Below are positions 6,504-13,209 of a stretch of 17,101 bases of DNA, in pieces. Within the stretch, counting starts at the first letter, position 1. The number at the start of each line of letters is the position of its first letter. The notes under the pieces were generated by a model. The model was not told the origin of the DNA and ran no database searches. It saw only the letters and a list, made by a program, of their open reading frames with translations. The translations under genes were made by a program, and so were the position numbers. The stretch lies in contig DCVA01000017.1 in NCBI GenBank assembly GCA_002327925.1, positions 1 to 17,101 on the forward strand. Direction: 5' to 3'. Source of the DNA: Anaerolineales bacterium UBA2200 (lineage in GTDB: Bacteria > Chloroflexota > Anaerolineae > UBA2200).

Positions 6504-7865
6504 ATGTCTCAATACGCCGTTTCCGCGCGCGACGCATCCACGCCGGCCCGGCGCGGCCGGTCCCCGGCGCTGTCTTCCCTGCCTATCGTCATCGCCATCA
6601 GCGTCCTGGCTCTTGGCCTGCGCCTGGCGGCCGTCCGGTTCGTCGGCCCCGACCCGGGCATCACAACCTGGTCCGAAAGCGGCACGGTGGCCGGGAATCT
6701 GATCGACGGCAAGGGCTTCACCTTTGATTTTTATGGATTGCGACCGGACCGGCCCCTGCGCTCCTTTGTCCCGCCACTCTATGTCGCCCTGATCTACGCC
6801 TGTCTGCGCTGGGCGGCTCAGCCGGCTTTGGCTCTGGCGCTGGTGCAGGCCGTCCTGTCCACCCTGATCTGTGGCGCCATCTACGGGATCGCGCTCTCCC
6901 TGTCCGGGAAGAAGATGGTGGCCACCCTCGCAGCCCTGGCCTCCGCCTGCTACCCCGTGTTGATCCTGCAGGTCATTACGCCCCAGTCGATGATCCTTCA
7001 CGCCGCCCTTCTGCTCTGGGCCGTGGCGGTGACGCTCCTGCTGCCGGAGTGGCCGCACCCGGGCTGGACCGCGCTGGCAGGCATCCTCTGGGGCTTGATC
7101 GCCCTGGGCAGGCCCACTCTGCTGGGGTTTATGCCCCTGGTGGTCTGGTGGTTGTGGCTCAACCGTTCGACATGGCGCCAGTGGCTCCAGACGAGCGTGC
7201 TGCTGGCCATCGTGGTGATTCTCGTCGTACTCCCCTGGACCGCTCGCAACTACCGCATTCACGGACAGCTCGTCCTGATCTCGACCAACGGCGGCGTGAC
7301 CTTCTGGAACGGCAACAACCCCTTCACCACCGGCAGCGGCCACTTCCTGTACACAGAAAAGCTGGATCAGTTCGTGGGGCGGCCTCACGACCCGACTCTG
7401 CCGGCCATCATCCAGCTCGCTCCCTACCCCATGACGCCCGAGATCCAGGCCCGCGTGGCCACGGTCGCTGAAGTGACCCTGGACCGGCAGTTGTACCAGG
7501 CCGGGTTGGATTTCATACGGCAGCACCCGCGCGATTGGCTTGCCCTCGTCCGTCAGAAGCTGGTCAGCTTCTGGTGGTTTCGGCCAGGACTCGGCTCCGC
7601 CTACGAGGCCTCCTGGACTCGCTACTACAAGCTGATGTACGCACCGCTGCTGGTGCTCTTCGCTGCCGGGCTGGTGATGTCCCTCAGACACAGCCGGCGA
7701 TACGGCCTGCTCTATCTGCTCTTCGCCTACCACACGGTGACCAACGTGGCCTATAATGTCGTCACGCGCTACCGCTGGGAGATAGAGCCGCTCTTTCTCA
7801 TCTTTGTCGCACTGAGTGTGTCTGCCGCGGCCGACCGGTTGTTCTCCGGCCGGCGGCATGCCTAG
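6504..7865 (+). CDS. ArnT/GT39-like integral membrane glycosyltransferase
   Basis: A 453-residue membrane protein with about ten hydrophobic segments. The first lies at about 25-45 (IVIAISVLALGLRLAAV). An extracytoplasmic loop follows (WSESGTVAGNLIDGKGF), where the acidic residue and the GKGF-type end match the first loop of GT39/ArnT-like (PMT_2) enzymes. These use a lipid-linked sugar as donor and transfer it outside the membrane. A conserved-looking NYRIHGQLVLISTNGG, FWNGNNP and a late soluble part (RQHPRDWLALVRQKLVSFWW) are typical of Chloroflexota-type members. ATG 6504 follows GGAGGGA; the frame is open further upstream, but without coding character. The gene ends 45 bases before the phosphorylase gene. 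The acceptor is unknown. Confidence 0.85.
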   Translation: MSQYAVSARDASTPARRGRSPALSSLPIVIAISVLALGLRLAAVRFVGPDPGITTWSESGTVAGNLIDGKGFTFDFYGLRPDRPLRSFVPPLYVALIYACLRWAAQPALALALVQAVLSTLICGAIYGIALSLSGKKMVATLAALASACYPVLILQVITPQSMILHAALLLWAVAVTLLLPEWPHPGWTALAGILWGLIALGRPTLLGFMPLVVWWLWLNRSTWRQWLQTSVLLAIVVILVVLPWTARNYRIHGQLVLISTNGGVTFWNGNNPFTTGSGHFLYTEKLDQFVGRPHDPTLPAIIQLAPYPMTPEIQARVATVAEVTLDRQLYQAGLDFIRQHPRDWLALVRQKLVSFWWFRPGLGSAYEASWTRYYKLMYAPLLVLFAAGLVMSLRHSRRYGLLYLLFAYHTVTNVAYNVVTRYRWEIEPLFLIFVALSVSAAADRLFSGRRHA

Positions 7866-7910
7866 CGCCTGGTCCGCCAGACCCGGCCGGGCGAGCATGG
7901 GAGCATAGCC

Positions 7911-8675
7911 GTGACCGCAAGCTACCCGATCCTGGATTTTGACCCAACGACCGAAGCGATCATCGAGCCATCGCAGCAGATCAAGCCGCGAGACGTACCA
8001 GAGCACTGCGTGATCTGCTTCTTTGGCGAGGTGGTCGAGCGGGTGGCAGCAGAGCGCTCGGCCCGCGTGGCGGTAGAGAGCCGCTGGGGGGATGGCCCCC
8101 ACCCCATCTTCGAAATCGACCACCAGGGGCAGCGCCTTGCCTTCTACCAGCCAGGCGTCGGCGCCCCCGTGGCGGCAGGGCTGCTCGAAGAGGCCATCGC
8201 TTACGGCTGCCGCAAATTCGTTGTCTGCGGCGGGGCGGGCGTACTGCAGAAGGACATAGCCGTGGGGCATCTGCTGCTGGTGTCTTCGGCGGTGAGGAAC
8301 GAGGGGAGGTCCTACCACTACCTGCCGCCCGGGCGCGAGATCCAGACCGACCCGCGAGTTCTGGCCGCTCTGGAGTCGGCGCTCCAAAGCCACGGGCTCC
8401 CCTATCTGCTGGCCAGGACGTGGACGACGGACGCCCCGTACCGCGAGACTCGTTCTCTGGCGGCGCGGCGACGCGACGAGGGCTGCCTGACGGTGGAGAT
8501 GGAAGCGGCCGCCCTGCTGGCCGTGGCCCGCTTCCGGGGCGTGGCCCTCGGCCAGATTCTCTACGGCGGCGACGACCTCAGCGGCTCCGAGTGGGACGAG
8601 CGCGGCTGGTACTCGCGCCACGAGATTCGCTCGAACCTCTTCTGGCTCGCCGCCGACGCCTGCCTGGAGCTGTAA
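7911..8675 (+). CDS. Nucleoside phosphorylase (PNP/uridine phosphorylase family)
   Basis: A 254-residue protein, the same size as uridine phosphorylases. Motifs in order are GVGAPVAAGLLEEAIAYG (phosphate/ribose-binding region), FVVCGGAGVLQ (the glycine-rich strand after it), YHYLPPGREI, and TVEMEAAALLAVARF, the ribose-contacting EMEAAA signature of this superfamily. It should split a nucleoside with phosphate into a free base and ribose 1-phosphate in the cytoplasm for salvage; whether it prefers purines or uridine cannot be told from sequence alone. The GTG start at 7911 follows GGGAG. It is the second gene after the glycosyltransferase, with no obvious functional link, and converges on the LysM lipoprotein gene. 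Confidence 0.87.
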   Translation: MTASYPILDFDPTTEAIIEPSQQIKPRDVPEHCVICFFGEVVERVAAERSARVAVESRWGDGPHPIFEIDHQGQRLAFYQPGVGAPVAAGLLEEAIAYGCRKFVVCGGAGVLQKDIAVGHLLLVSSAVRNEGRSYHYLPPGREIQTDPRVLAALESALQSHGLPYLLARTWTTDAPYRETRSLAARRRDEGCLTVEMEAAALLAVARFRGVALGQILYGGDDLSGSEWDERGWYSRHEIRSNLFWLAADACLEL

Positions 8676-8694
8676 GGGCCGGCCCTCTCCCGAC

Positions 8695-8725
8695 GCAGCC
8701 GCCTGCAGCGGCCTTGCGCGGCTGC
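8695..8725. terminator. Hairpin between convergent genes
   Basis: GCAGCCGC (8695-8702) and GCGGCTGC (8718-8725) form an 8-bp stem with a 15-base loop. It sits between the stop of the phosphorylase and the stop of the LysM gene and could end transcription in either direction. There is no strong T run on either side. Confidence 0.4.
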
Positions 8726-8732
8726 CCTTGCC

Positions 8733-9095
8733 CTACGGCGTGGGCGATGGAGTCGGCGTCGGGGCCGGTGGAATCAGCAGCATCTGCCCGATGCTGAGCA
8801 GGTCGGGATTGGCCATGCCGTTGGCCTCCAGAATGGCCTCCACCGTCGTGCCAAAGCGCCTGGCGATCACCCCCAGCACATCCCCCTGCTGCACCACGTA
8901 CAGCGTCACGGTGGGAGTGGCCCTGCGCGTTCGCGTGGGAGTGGCCGTCTCCGTTGGCGGCGGAGGGGTCGACGTCGGTGCGACGGTGCGTGCGGGGGTC
9001 GCGGTCGGCGCCGGCATCGGGGTCGGCGTGGGCCGGAAGTAGCACCCGCAGAGCAGGAAACAGGCCAGCACGGCAAGCCAGGGGCCGCGTTTCAT
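8733..9095 (-). CDS. LysM-domain lipoprotein
   Basis: A 120-residue protein. The signal ends in lipobox LLCGC (Cys18). Residues 20-64 are a Pro/Thr-rich spacer that would hold the domain away from the membrane. Residues 66-109 are one LysM domain (YVVQQGDVLGVIARRFGTTV ... NPDLLSIGQMLLIP), a fold that binds N-acetylglucosamine-containing glycans such as peptidoglycan. A short repeated Thr-Pro tail closes the protein. ATG 9095 has GGAAG just upstream and begins 16 bases after the stop of the membrane protein gene, so the two are probably co-transcribed. There is no catalytic domain, so a cell-wall anchor or scaffold is the likely role. Confidence 0.88.
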   Translation of the reverse strand: MKRGPWLAVLACFLLCGCYFRPTPTPMPAPTATPARTVAPTSTPPPPTETATPTRTRRATPTVTLYVVQQGDVLGVIARRFGTTVEAILEANGMANPDLLSIGQMLLIPPAPTPTPSPTP

Positions 9096-9111
9096 CTTCC
9101 CTCTCCCCCTG

Positions 9112-9741
9112 CTAGATCCACCCCAGCAGGCCGAACACCACCAGCGCCAGCACGTCGACGCCGAGGATGGTGCCCACGGTGATGATCTTGCTTCTCACCT
9201 TCTCCATGTCGTGCACCCAGAAAGAAACCAGGAAAAAGTGCAAATATCCCCCCAGGAAGATCAGCCAGGGCGCCCCGGCGCTCCACCATGAATACTCCCA
9301 CGTCAGCGCTCCCACCGCGTTCAGCAGCACCTCCACGAACACGCAAAAGGCCGCTCCCACCACCGCGAACAGCAGGCGGTTGTTCACCCCGAGCACTCTT
9401 TGATGTTTGTCCGCCGGAAGCATCTTGCCAAAGGCGATCCCTGCCACGGCGAACATGAAGGTGATCTCTATGTTCAGGCCGATCAGGATCAGATACGCCG
9501 TCCTGGCCGGCGCACCCCACACGGGAGCGTAGCCGTTGAAATGGAAAACGAGCGAGTTCCAGATCTCGTTGAACCAGTCCATGCCCCAGTAGGCCAGCCC
9601 GGCAAAGACGAGGTTCCAGTTGCGCCGCTCGACCTCCGTGGCATACACATAGACCACCAGCGCGAACAGGGGAATCACGTACCACTGGAACTGGCTTCCG
9701 TCCCTCAAAATGCTCAGTGCCTGACGTGCCGATTCTGCCAT
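9112..9741 (-). CDS. Polytopic membrane protein of unknown function, 209 residues
   Basis: Six hydrophobic segments are visible: about residues 20-36 (WYVIPLFALVVYVYA), 44-62, 80-105 (AYLILIGLNIEITFMFAVAG), 122-142, 158-175 and 187-208. The loop WGMDWFNEIWNSLVFHFNGY is rich in aromatic and polar residues, and the stretch MDWFNEIWN inside the membrane region looks conserved-like. I do not recognise a named family. ATG 9741 follows GGAGGG by seven bases. It is the first gene of a pair with the LysM lipoprotein, so a role at the envelope is possible but unproven. Confidence 0.75.
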   Translation of the reverse strand: MAESARQALSILRDGSQFQWYVIPLFALVVYVYATEVERRNWNLVFAGLAYWGMDWFNEIWNSLVFHFNGYAPVWGAPARTAYLILIGLNIEITFMFAVAGIAFGKMLPADKHQRVLGVNNRLLFAVVGAAFCVFVEVLLNAVGALTWEYSWWSAGAPWLIFLGGYLHFFLVSFWVHDMEKVRSKIITVGTILGVDVLALVVFGLLGWI

Positions 9742-9784
9742 GGTGACCGCCCTCCTCTTCCTGTGCTCGCCCTACCCTGCCCCT

Positions 9785-9812
9785 ATTCTACTCCACCCCG
9801 GGCCAGGAGCAA
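9785..9812 (-). promoter_or_regulatory. Predicted promoter for the membrane protein/LysM pair
   Basis: On the minus strand TTGCTC (9812-9807) and TAGAAT (9790-9785) are separated by 16 bases. Transcription would start near 9778, about 37 bases before the ATG at 9741. Consensus match only. Confidence 0.45.
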
Positions 9813-9847
9813 GGCGGCAGGCCCGGCCCCGTGCCTCAGCGGGATAG

Positions 9848-9863
9848 GCCGGAACGTTCCGGC
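9848..9863. promoter_or_regulatory. Perfect 16-base palindrome, candidate operator
   Basis: GCCGGAACGTTCCGGC is perfectly self-complementary and ends at the base before the -35 hexamer TTGACC (9864) of the yhhN-family gene. Lying in a divergent intergenic region, it is well placed as a binding site for a dimeric regulator. It contains GAAC/GTTC halves without the spacer of the Gram-positive LexA box. Confidence 0.45.
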
Positions 9864-9892
9864 TTGACCCGCATGCCGTCCCGGTGTACGAT
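9864..9892 (+). promoter_or_regulatory. Predicted promoter for the YhhN-family gene
   Basis: TTGACC at 9864-9869 and TACGAT at 9887-9892 are separated by 17 bases. Transcription would start near 9899, about 67 bases before the ATG at 9966. Confidence 0.6.
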
Positions 9893-9965
9893 ACAACGAA
9901 GCACCATCTGCGCTCCGCTGCAGGGCTCGTCCTGCACTCTATCGTTCAGAGAGGAGTCAGCACCG

Positions 9966-10637
9966 ATGAAAAGCGCGCTCTACCTCGTACCGCCGCTGAT
10001 AGTCACCGTCTTCTTTCTCATCCGGGCCGAGTTCGCCAACCAGAAGCGGCAGATCTATGTGATCAAGCCCCTCTGCACCCTGCTCGTGGTCGCCATGGCC
10101 CTGCTTTCGTTCATCGAGCCCACGCGCAACTCGCTCTACTCCTGGGGCGTGTTGTTTGGGCTGCTGCTCTCCCTGGGCGGCGACGTCGCGTTGATGTTCC
10201 AGGAGAACCCCAGGTACTTTCGGCTCGGTCTGGTCCTGTTCTTGCTGGCCCACGTAGTCTACGCGGTTGTCTTGGGCCTGTTGGGGCGCTTTTCGACGCG
10301 GGATATTCTCTCCACGGCCGTACTGGTCCTGGCAGGGGCGGGGTTCTACCTGCTGATGAAACCCAACCTGGGCAAGATGCGCCTGCCTGTCCTTGCCTAC
10401 GTCGTGGTGATCTCCGTGATGGTGAGCCGCGCTGTTTCGACCCTGGCCAGTCCGGTCTTTGGCCACGCTCAGGCATGGATGGTAACGGTGGGCGCCGTGC
10501 TCTTTTACATCTCGGACGTCATCCTGGCGGCCGCCCGCTTCTGGAAACCCTGGCCGTACCACCGCATTAGTTTGGCCTTCTACTACGGGGGGCAGATGCT
10601 GATCGCCCTGGCTGCCAGCTACTTTGGGGCGGCCTAA
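9966..10637 (+). CDS. yhhN: YhhN-family membrane protein (TMEM86/lysoplasmalogenase-like)
   Basis: A 223-residue protein made almost wholly of about eight hydrophobic helices, the normal size and layout for YhhN/TMEM86. The two family-typical aspartates inside the membrane are visible in LLLSLGGDVALMF and LFYISDVILAAARF. Human TMEM86B cleaves the vinyl-ether bond of lysoplasmalogen; whether bacterial members do this is not generally settled. Plasmalogens occur in many anaerobes, which would fit this gene context. ATG 9966 is chosen because AGAGGAG lies just upstream; the frame is open further upstream through promoter and operator sequence and is unlikely to be translated there. Confidence 0.85.
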   Translation: MKSALYLVPPLIVTVFFLIRAEFANQKRQIYVIKPLCTLLVVAMALLSFIEPTRNSLYSWGVLFGLLLSLGGDVALMFQENPRYFRLGLVLFLLAHVVYAVVLGLLGRFSTRDILSTAVLVLAGAGFYLLMKPNLGKMRLPVLAYVVVISVMVSRAVSTLASPVFGHAQAWMVTVGAVLFYISDVILAAARFWKPWPYHRISLAFYYGGQMLIALAASYFGAA

Positions 10638-10645
10638 GGCGCCCC
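10626..10645 (+). terminator. Hairpin overlapping the yhhN stop codon
   Basis: GGGGCG (10626-10631) and CGCCCC (10640-10645) form a 6-bp GC stem around the TAA stop, followed by GTTG. It lies between convergent genes. With no real T run it is a weak terminator candidate. Confidence 0.3.
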
Positions 10646-10677
10646 GTTGCCTAACGCCCGGCGAAAAGCTGATTCAC

Positions 10678-11337
10678 TCACAGCGTGAGGCGATCCGGCT
10701 CCGAGGGCAGCCCGTCGAAAAAGACCCGCCCGTCCCCCCGCCACACGCGGAAGGCCTCCGCGATCCTCGTCCTGTGCCCCGGATCCAGCTCCGTGGGCAG
10801 TTCGTCCTGCCCGAACCAGCCCTGATCCAGCGTTTCCATCGCATGGGACGGCTGCTCCGGCTCAACGGGCAGTGGCCGGCACAGGAACTCGAACAGGTAC
10901 AACTGGTGGCGAGTCTGTGTGACCAGGAACCGCGAATCGAAGACGCCCACGGGCGCCACAACCTCGCAGTGGTAACCCGTCTCCTCCAGCGCCTCGCGCA
11001 GAACCCCCTCGGCAGGCGACTCTCCCACCTCCAGCGCGCCGCCGGGCATGGCCCATCTTCCGTTGTCGGAGCGCTTGATGAGCAGCATCCGGCCCTGCTC
11101 ATCGATGATGGCCGCATCCCCGGCGCAGAAGGGTGTGGGACAGGAGAACACAGGCGCCCTCAGGGGCTCGATCGTCTCCCAGGGCTCGCCTGTGGCCGCG
11201 GCGATCATCTCCATGGCCAGGGTCTGCACCCGCTCAAAGGCCAGCTCGTCGTGCACGTTGCTGGCAAAGCGCAGCCCCATCGCCGAAATACCGCGCAGTC
11301 TGTCCGCCCACAGGGCGATCTGTTCCGCTGGAGTCAT
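10678..11337 (-). CDS. NUDIX hydrolase with an N-terminal NUDIX-associated domain
   Basis: A 219-residue protein. Residues 1-65 form a helical N-terminal part (TPAEQIALWADRLRGISAMG ... FERVQTLAMEMIA) of the type found before the catalytic domain in many ADP-ribose or nucleotide-sugar NUDIX enzymes. Residues 70-200 are the NUDIX fold, with a complete box GX5EX7REUXEEXGU from Gly100 to Tyr122 (ALEVGES ... REALEETGY). It should hydrolyse a nucleoside diphosphate linked to another group; the exact substrate is not evident. The ATG at 11337 follows AGGAG by seven bases; an upstream in-frame start adds an arginine-rich stretch and is less likely. It lies 119 bases downstream of the ABC exporter pseudogene on the same strand. 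Confidence 0.9.
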   Translation of the reverse strand: MTPAEQIALWADRLRGISAMGLRFASNVHDELAFERVQTLAMEMIAAATGEPWETIEPLRAPVFSCPTPFCAGDAAIIDEQGRMLLIKRSDNGRWAMPGGALEVGESPAEGVLREALEETGYHCEVVAPVGVFDSRFLVTQTRHQLYLFEFLCRPLPVEPEQPSHAMETLDQGWFGQDELPTELDPGHRTRIAEAFRVWRGDGRVFFDGLPSEPDRLTL

Positions 11338-11456
11338 GATTGGCTCCTGTCCTTTCTCATCCGCCCGCCTCCGCAGCGACGCTCGAGCGTGCCGGACGCC
11401 TGGCACGAAGGGATGCTCGTGCCTGCTGCCTGCTCTGGCGCCCGGTCGCTATCCCT

Positions 11457-12840
11457 CTAGTCCAGCTCGAACTGCCCCGTGTACAACTGGTAGTAGCGGC
11501 CCTTCTGCGCCAGCAGGTCATCATGGTCGCCGCGCTCGATGATCTCCCCGCCTTCGATCACGATGATGGCGTCAGAGTTCCTCACCGTCGACAGCCTGTG
11601 CGCGATCACAAACACGGTACAGTCGGCCATCAGCGCGTCCAGCCCCCTTCTCGATCAATCGCTCTGTCCGCGTGTCGATAGAGGAGGTGGCTTCGTCGAG
11701 CACCAGTACAGGGGGGTCGGCCACGGCCGCGCGTGCGATGGCCACCACCTCCCCCGCTTCTGCCGTGAAGGTGATGCCCGACAACACGTTTTCGCCCGTT
11801 CCTCCGCGCTGGTACCGAAAGTCCACCCCGTCGAACTCGATCCTGCCGTCCCGAACCGCCGGCGCCGGCCCGCGCGCCGGCTTGTCGGTGATATCCACTT
11901 GCGTGTCCAGCACTTCCAGCACACGCTTCCCGCTGGCCTGTGCCCGCGCCGCCATGGAGACTACCATAGAGATCATCATCACGCTGTTCAGCATGAGGAA
12001 CACATAGGCCAGAAAGCTGATCAGCTCACCCGCTCCCAGACTGCCGGCGTGTACCATCACGCCGCCCATCCACAAGACGGCCAGCGTGGTGCCGTTCATC
12101 ACCAGCATCATCAGCGGGATGTTCAGGACGATGACGCTCACGGCGTGCACAAAAGCGTGCGTCAGGTTGTCATTGGAGCGCTGGAACTTGTCCGTCTCGA
12201 AATCGGCGCGCACAAACGCCTTGACCACGCGCTGGCCGATCAGATTCTCCTGCAGCATGCTGTTCATCTGGTCGATGCGCTCCTGGACAAACGAAAAGCG
12301 CCTCATCGCCGTACGCACGATGAGTCCCACCCCGAGCACCAGCACAGGGATGGCCAGCGACAGCACCAGCGCCAGCCCGGCGTGAATGCTGTATGCCAGC
12401 ACAAAAGCCGTCACCAACACCATGGGCGCACGGAGTAGAACACGGAGTGACATCATCAGGGTGAGCTGGAGGTTGTTCACGTCGTTGGTGAGCCGGGTAA
12501 CCAGGGAAGCGGTGCTGAAGTGATCGATGTTGGCGAAGGAGAACTGCTGAATCTTGGCGAACAGCGCGTCGCGCAGGTTAGCCCCAAAGCCCATACCGAT
12601 GGTGTTGGCCAGTCTCATGTTTACGATGCCGAGGGCCATCGCCGCCAGGGCCAAACCCACCATGTACAGCCCCACGCGGGCGATATACGCCACGTCGCGA
12701 GCGGGTATTCCTATGTCCACGATGCGCGCCATCAGCAGCGGCATGCTGAGCTCAAAGATGACATCGATTAGGACGATGATCGGCTCCACCGCCATCAGGC
12801 GCGTGTGCCTGCCCAGATAGTCTGCCAGCTTTCGGATCAA
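11457..12840 (-). pseudogene. ABC exporter (fused membrane and ATPase domains), inactivated
   Basis: Residues 1-310 are a well-preserved six-helix exporter membrane domain with coupling regions (LRDALFAKIQQFSF, STASLVTRLTNDVNNLQ, LIGQRVVKAFV). The ATPase domain begins normally (IEFDGVDFRYQ ... EAGEVVAI) but jumps straight to ARAAVADPPVLVLDEATSS. Walker A, the Q-loop and the LSGGQ signature, about 120 residues in related exporters, are missing without loss of frame; the junction is near 11735-11745. A second lesion follows: a C run at 11643-11647 (GGGGG on the coding strand) has one base too many. Removing it restores an H-loop (VIAHRLSTV) and a normal end, YYQLYTGQFELD, to TAG at 11459. The start is TTG at 12840 with GGAG seven bases upstream. 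With no P-loop it cannot bind ATP normally. Such exporters often pair with a second half-transporter; none is adjacent. Confidence 0.88.
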
Positions 12841-12887
12841 CTCGAACTCCCGTGAAAAGGTGTTGTTCGTCTCCAGGTACGGGTTTG

Positions 12888-12916
12888 ATTGTACTCCAAC
12901 CAGGCCCTTGCCCCAA
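12888..12916 (-). promoter_or_regulatory. Predicted promoter for the ABC exporter pseudogene
   Basis: On the minus strand TTGGGG (12916-12911) is followed after 17 bases by TACAAT (12893-12888), giving a start near 12881 and a leader of about 40 bases to the TTG start at 12840. The promoter appears intact although the gene is broken. Confidence 0.5.
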
Positions 12917-12966
12917 TTCGTCTAAATCGCTGGCGCGCCCATCACCCTCCAGAGCGAACTGATCAC

Positions 12967-13009
12967 CCACCAGGGCCACACGGCGTTCTCGGCAGCGATG
13001 CCCTGGTGG
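12967..13009. repeat. Inverted repeat, 10-base perfect arms
   Basis: CCACCAGGGC (12967-12976) and GCCCTGGTGG (13000-13009) are perfect inverted copies separated by 23 bases. They lie between the two divergent promoters, and the right arm ends seven bases before the AOR -35 candidate. It could be a regulator site or an RNA stem. Confidence 0.5.
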
Positions 13010-13015
13010 CCTGGT

Positions 13016-13044
13016 TTGCCGAGTGGGTCGATTTGGAGTAGTAT
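13016..13044 (+). promoter_or_regulatory. Candidate promoter for the AOR operon
   Basis: TTGCCG (13016-13021) and TAGTAT (13039-13044) are 17 bases apart, each four of six matches. Transcription would start near 13051, giving a leader of about 160 bases that contains the short ORF and hairpin. Weaker than the other promoter calls. Confidence 0.35.
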
Positions 13045-13088
13045 TCGTTATTATCCCGCGCGAGTCGTAGCACTTTCCGCAGGAGGTG

Positions 13089-13166
13089 ATGTTGCGTCCG
13101 ATTGGCATCATGAGCTGTTCTTTCATCATTGTCCGCACCGCGGTGGGCAACCGCACCATAAGGTGA
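13089..13166 (+). CDS. Possible leader peptide upstream of the AOR gene
   Basis: AGGAGGTGA at 13081-13089 is a near-perfect match to the 16S anti-Shine-Dalgarno sequence. It is followed by ATG (13089) or, with better spacing, TTG (13092) in the same frame. The ORF ends at TGA 13166 and would encode 25 residues, MLRPIGIMSCSFIIVRTAVG and five more. It ends 43 bases before the AOR start, and a hairpin lies in between. It resembles the layout of a leader peptide that couples translation to expression of the downstream gene, but no codon run for one amino acid is seen. It could also be chance. Confidence 0.35.
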   Translation: MLRPIGIMSCSFIIVRTAVGNRTIR

Positions 13167-13170
13167 CTCT

Positions 13171-13187
13171 GCACCCGTATCGGGTGC
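13171..13187 (+). promoter_or_regulatory. Hairpin just upstream of the AOR ribosome binding site
   Basis: GCACCCG, loop TAT, then CGGGTGC form a perfect 7-bp stem. It lies four bases after the stop of the short leader ORF and eight bases before the AGAGGAGG of the AOR gene. No T run follows, so it is not a standard terminator. It may control access to the ribosome binding site or stabilise the mRNA. Confidence 0.45.
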
Positions 13188-13209
13188 GCAACTAAAGAGG
13201 AGGATGCAC

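Larger units (their letters stand above)
12841..13209. promoter_or_regulatory. 369-base divergent regulatory region between ABC exporter and AOR operon
   Basis: This region holds a minus-strand promoter (12888-12916), an inverted repeat (12967-13009), a plus-strand promoter candidate (13016-13044), a short ORF with an ideal ribosome binding site (13089-13166), and a hairpin (13171-13187) just before the AOR ribosome binding site. I looked for a molybdenum/tungsten cofactor riboswitch and could not establish one. Confidence 0.55.

Noticed and set aside
6435..8621. A 728-codon open frame on the minus strand across the glycosyltransferase and phosphorylase genes
   Set aside because: It spans two well-supported genes on the other strand and its product has no recognisable domain; it is a shadow of GC-rich coding DNA.
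13045..13209. Molybdenum/tungsten cofactor riboswitch upstream of AOR
   Set aside because: The leader has hairpins, but I could not match the conserved motif pattern of the known cofactor riboswitch; a covariance-model search would be needed to decide.
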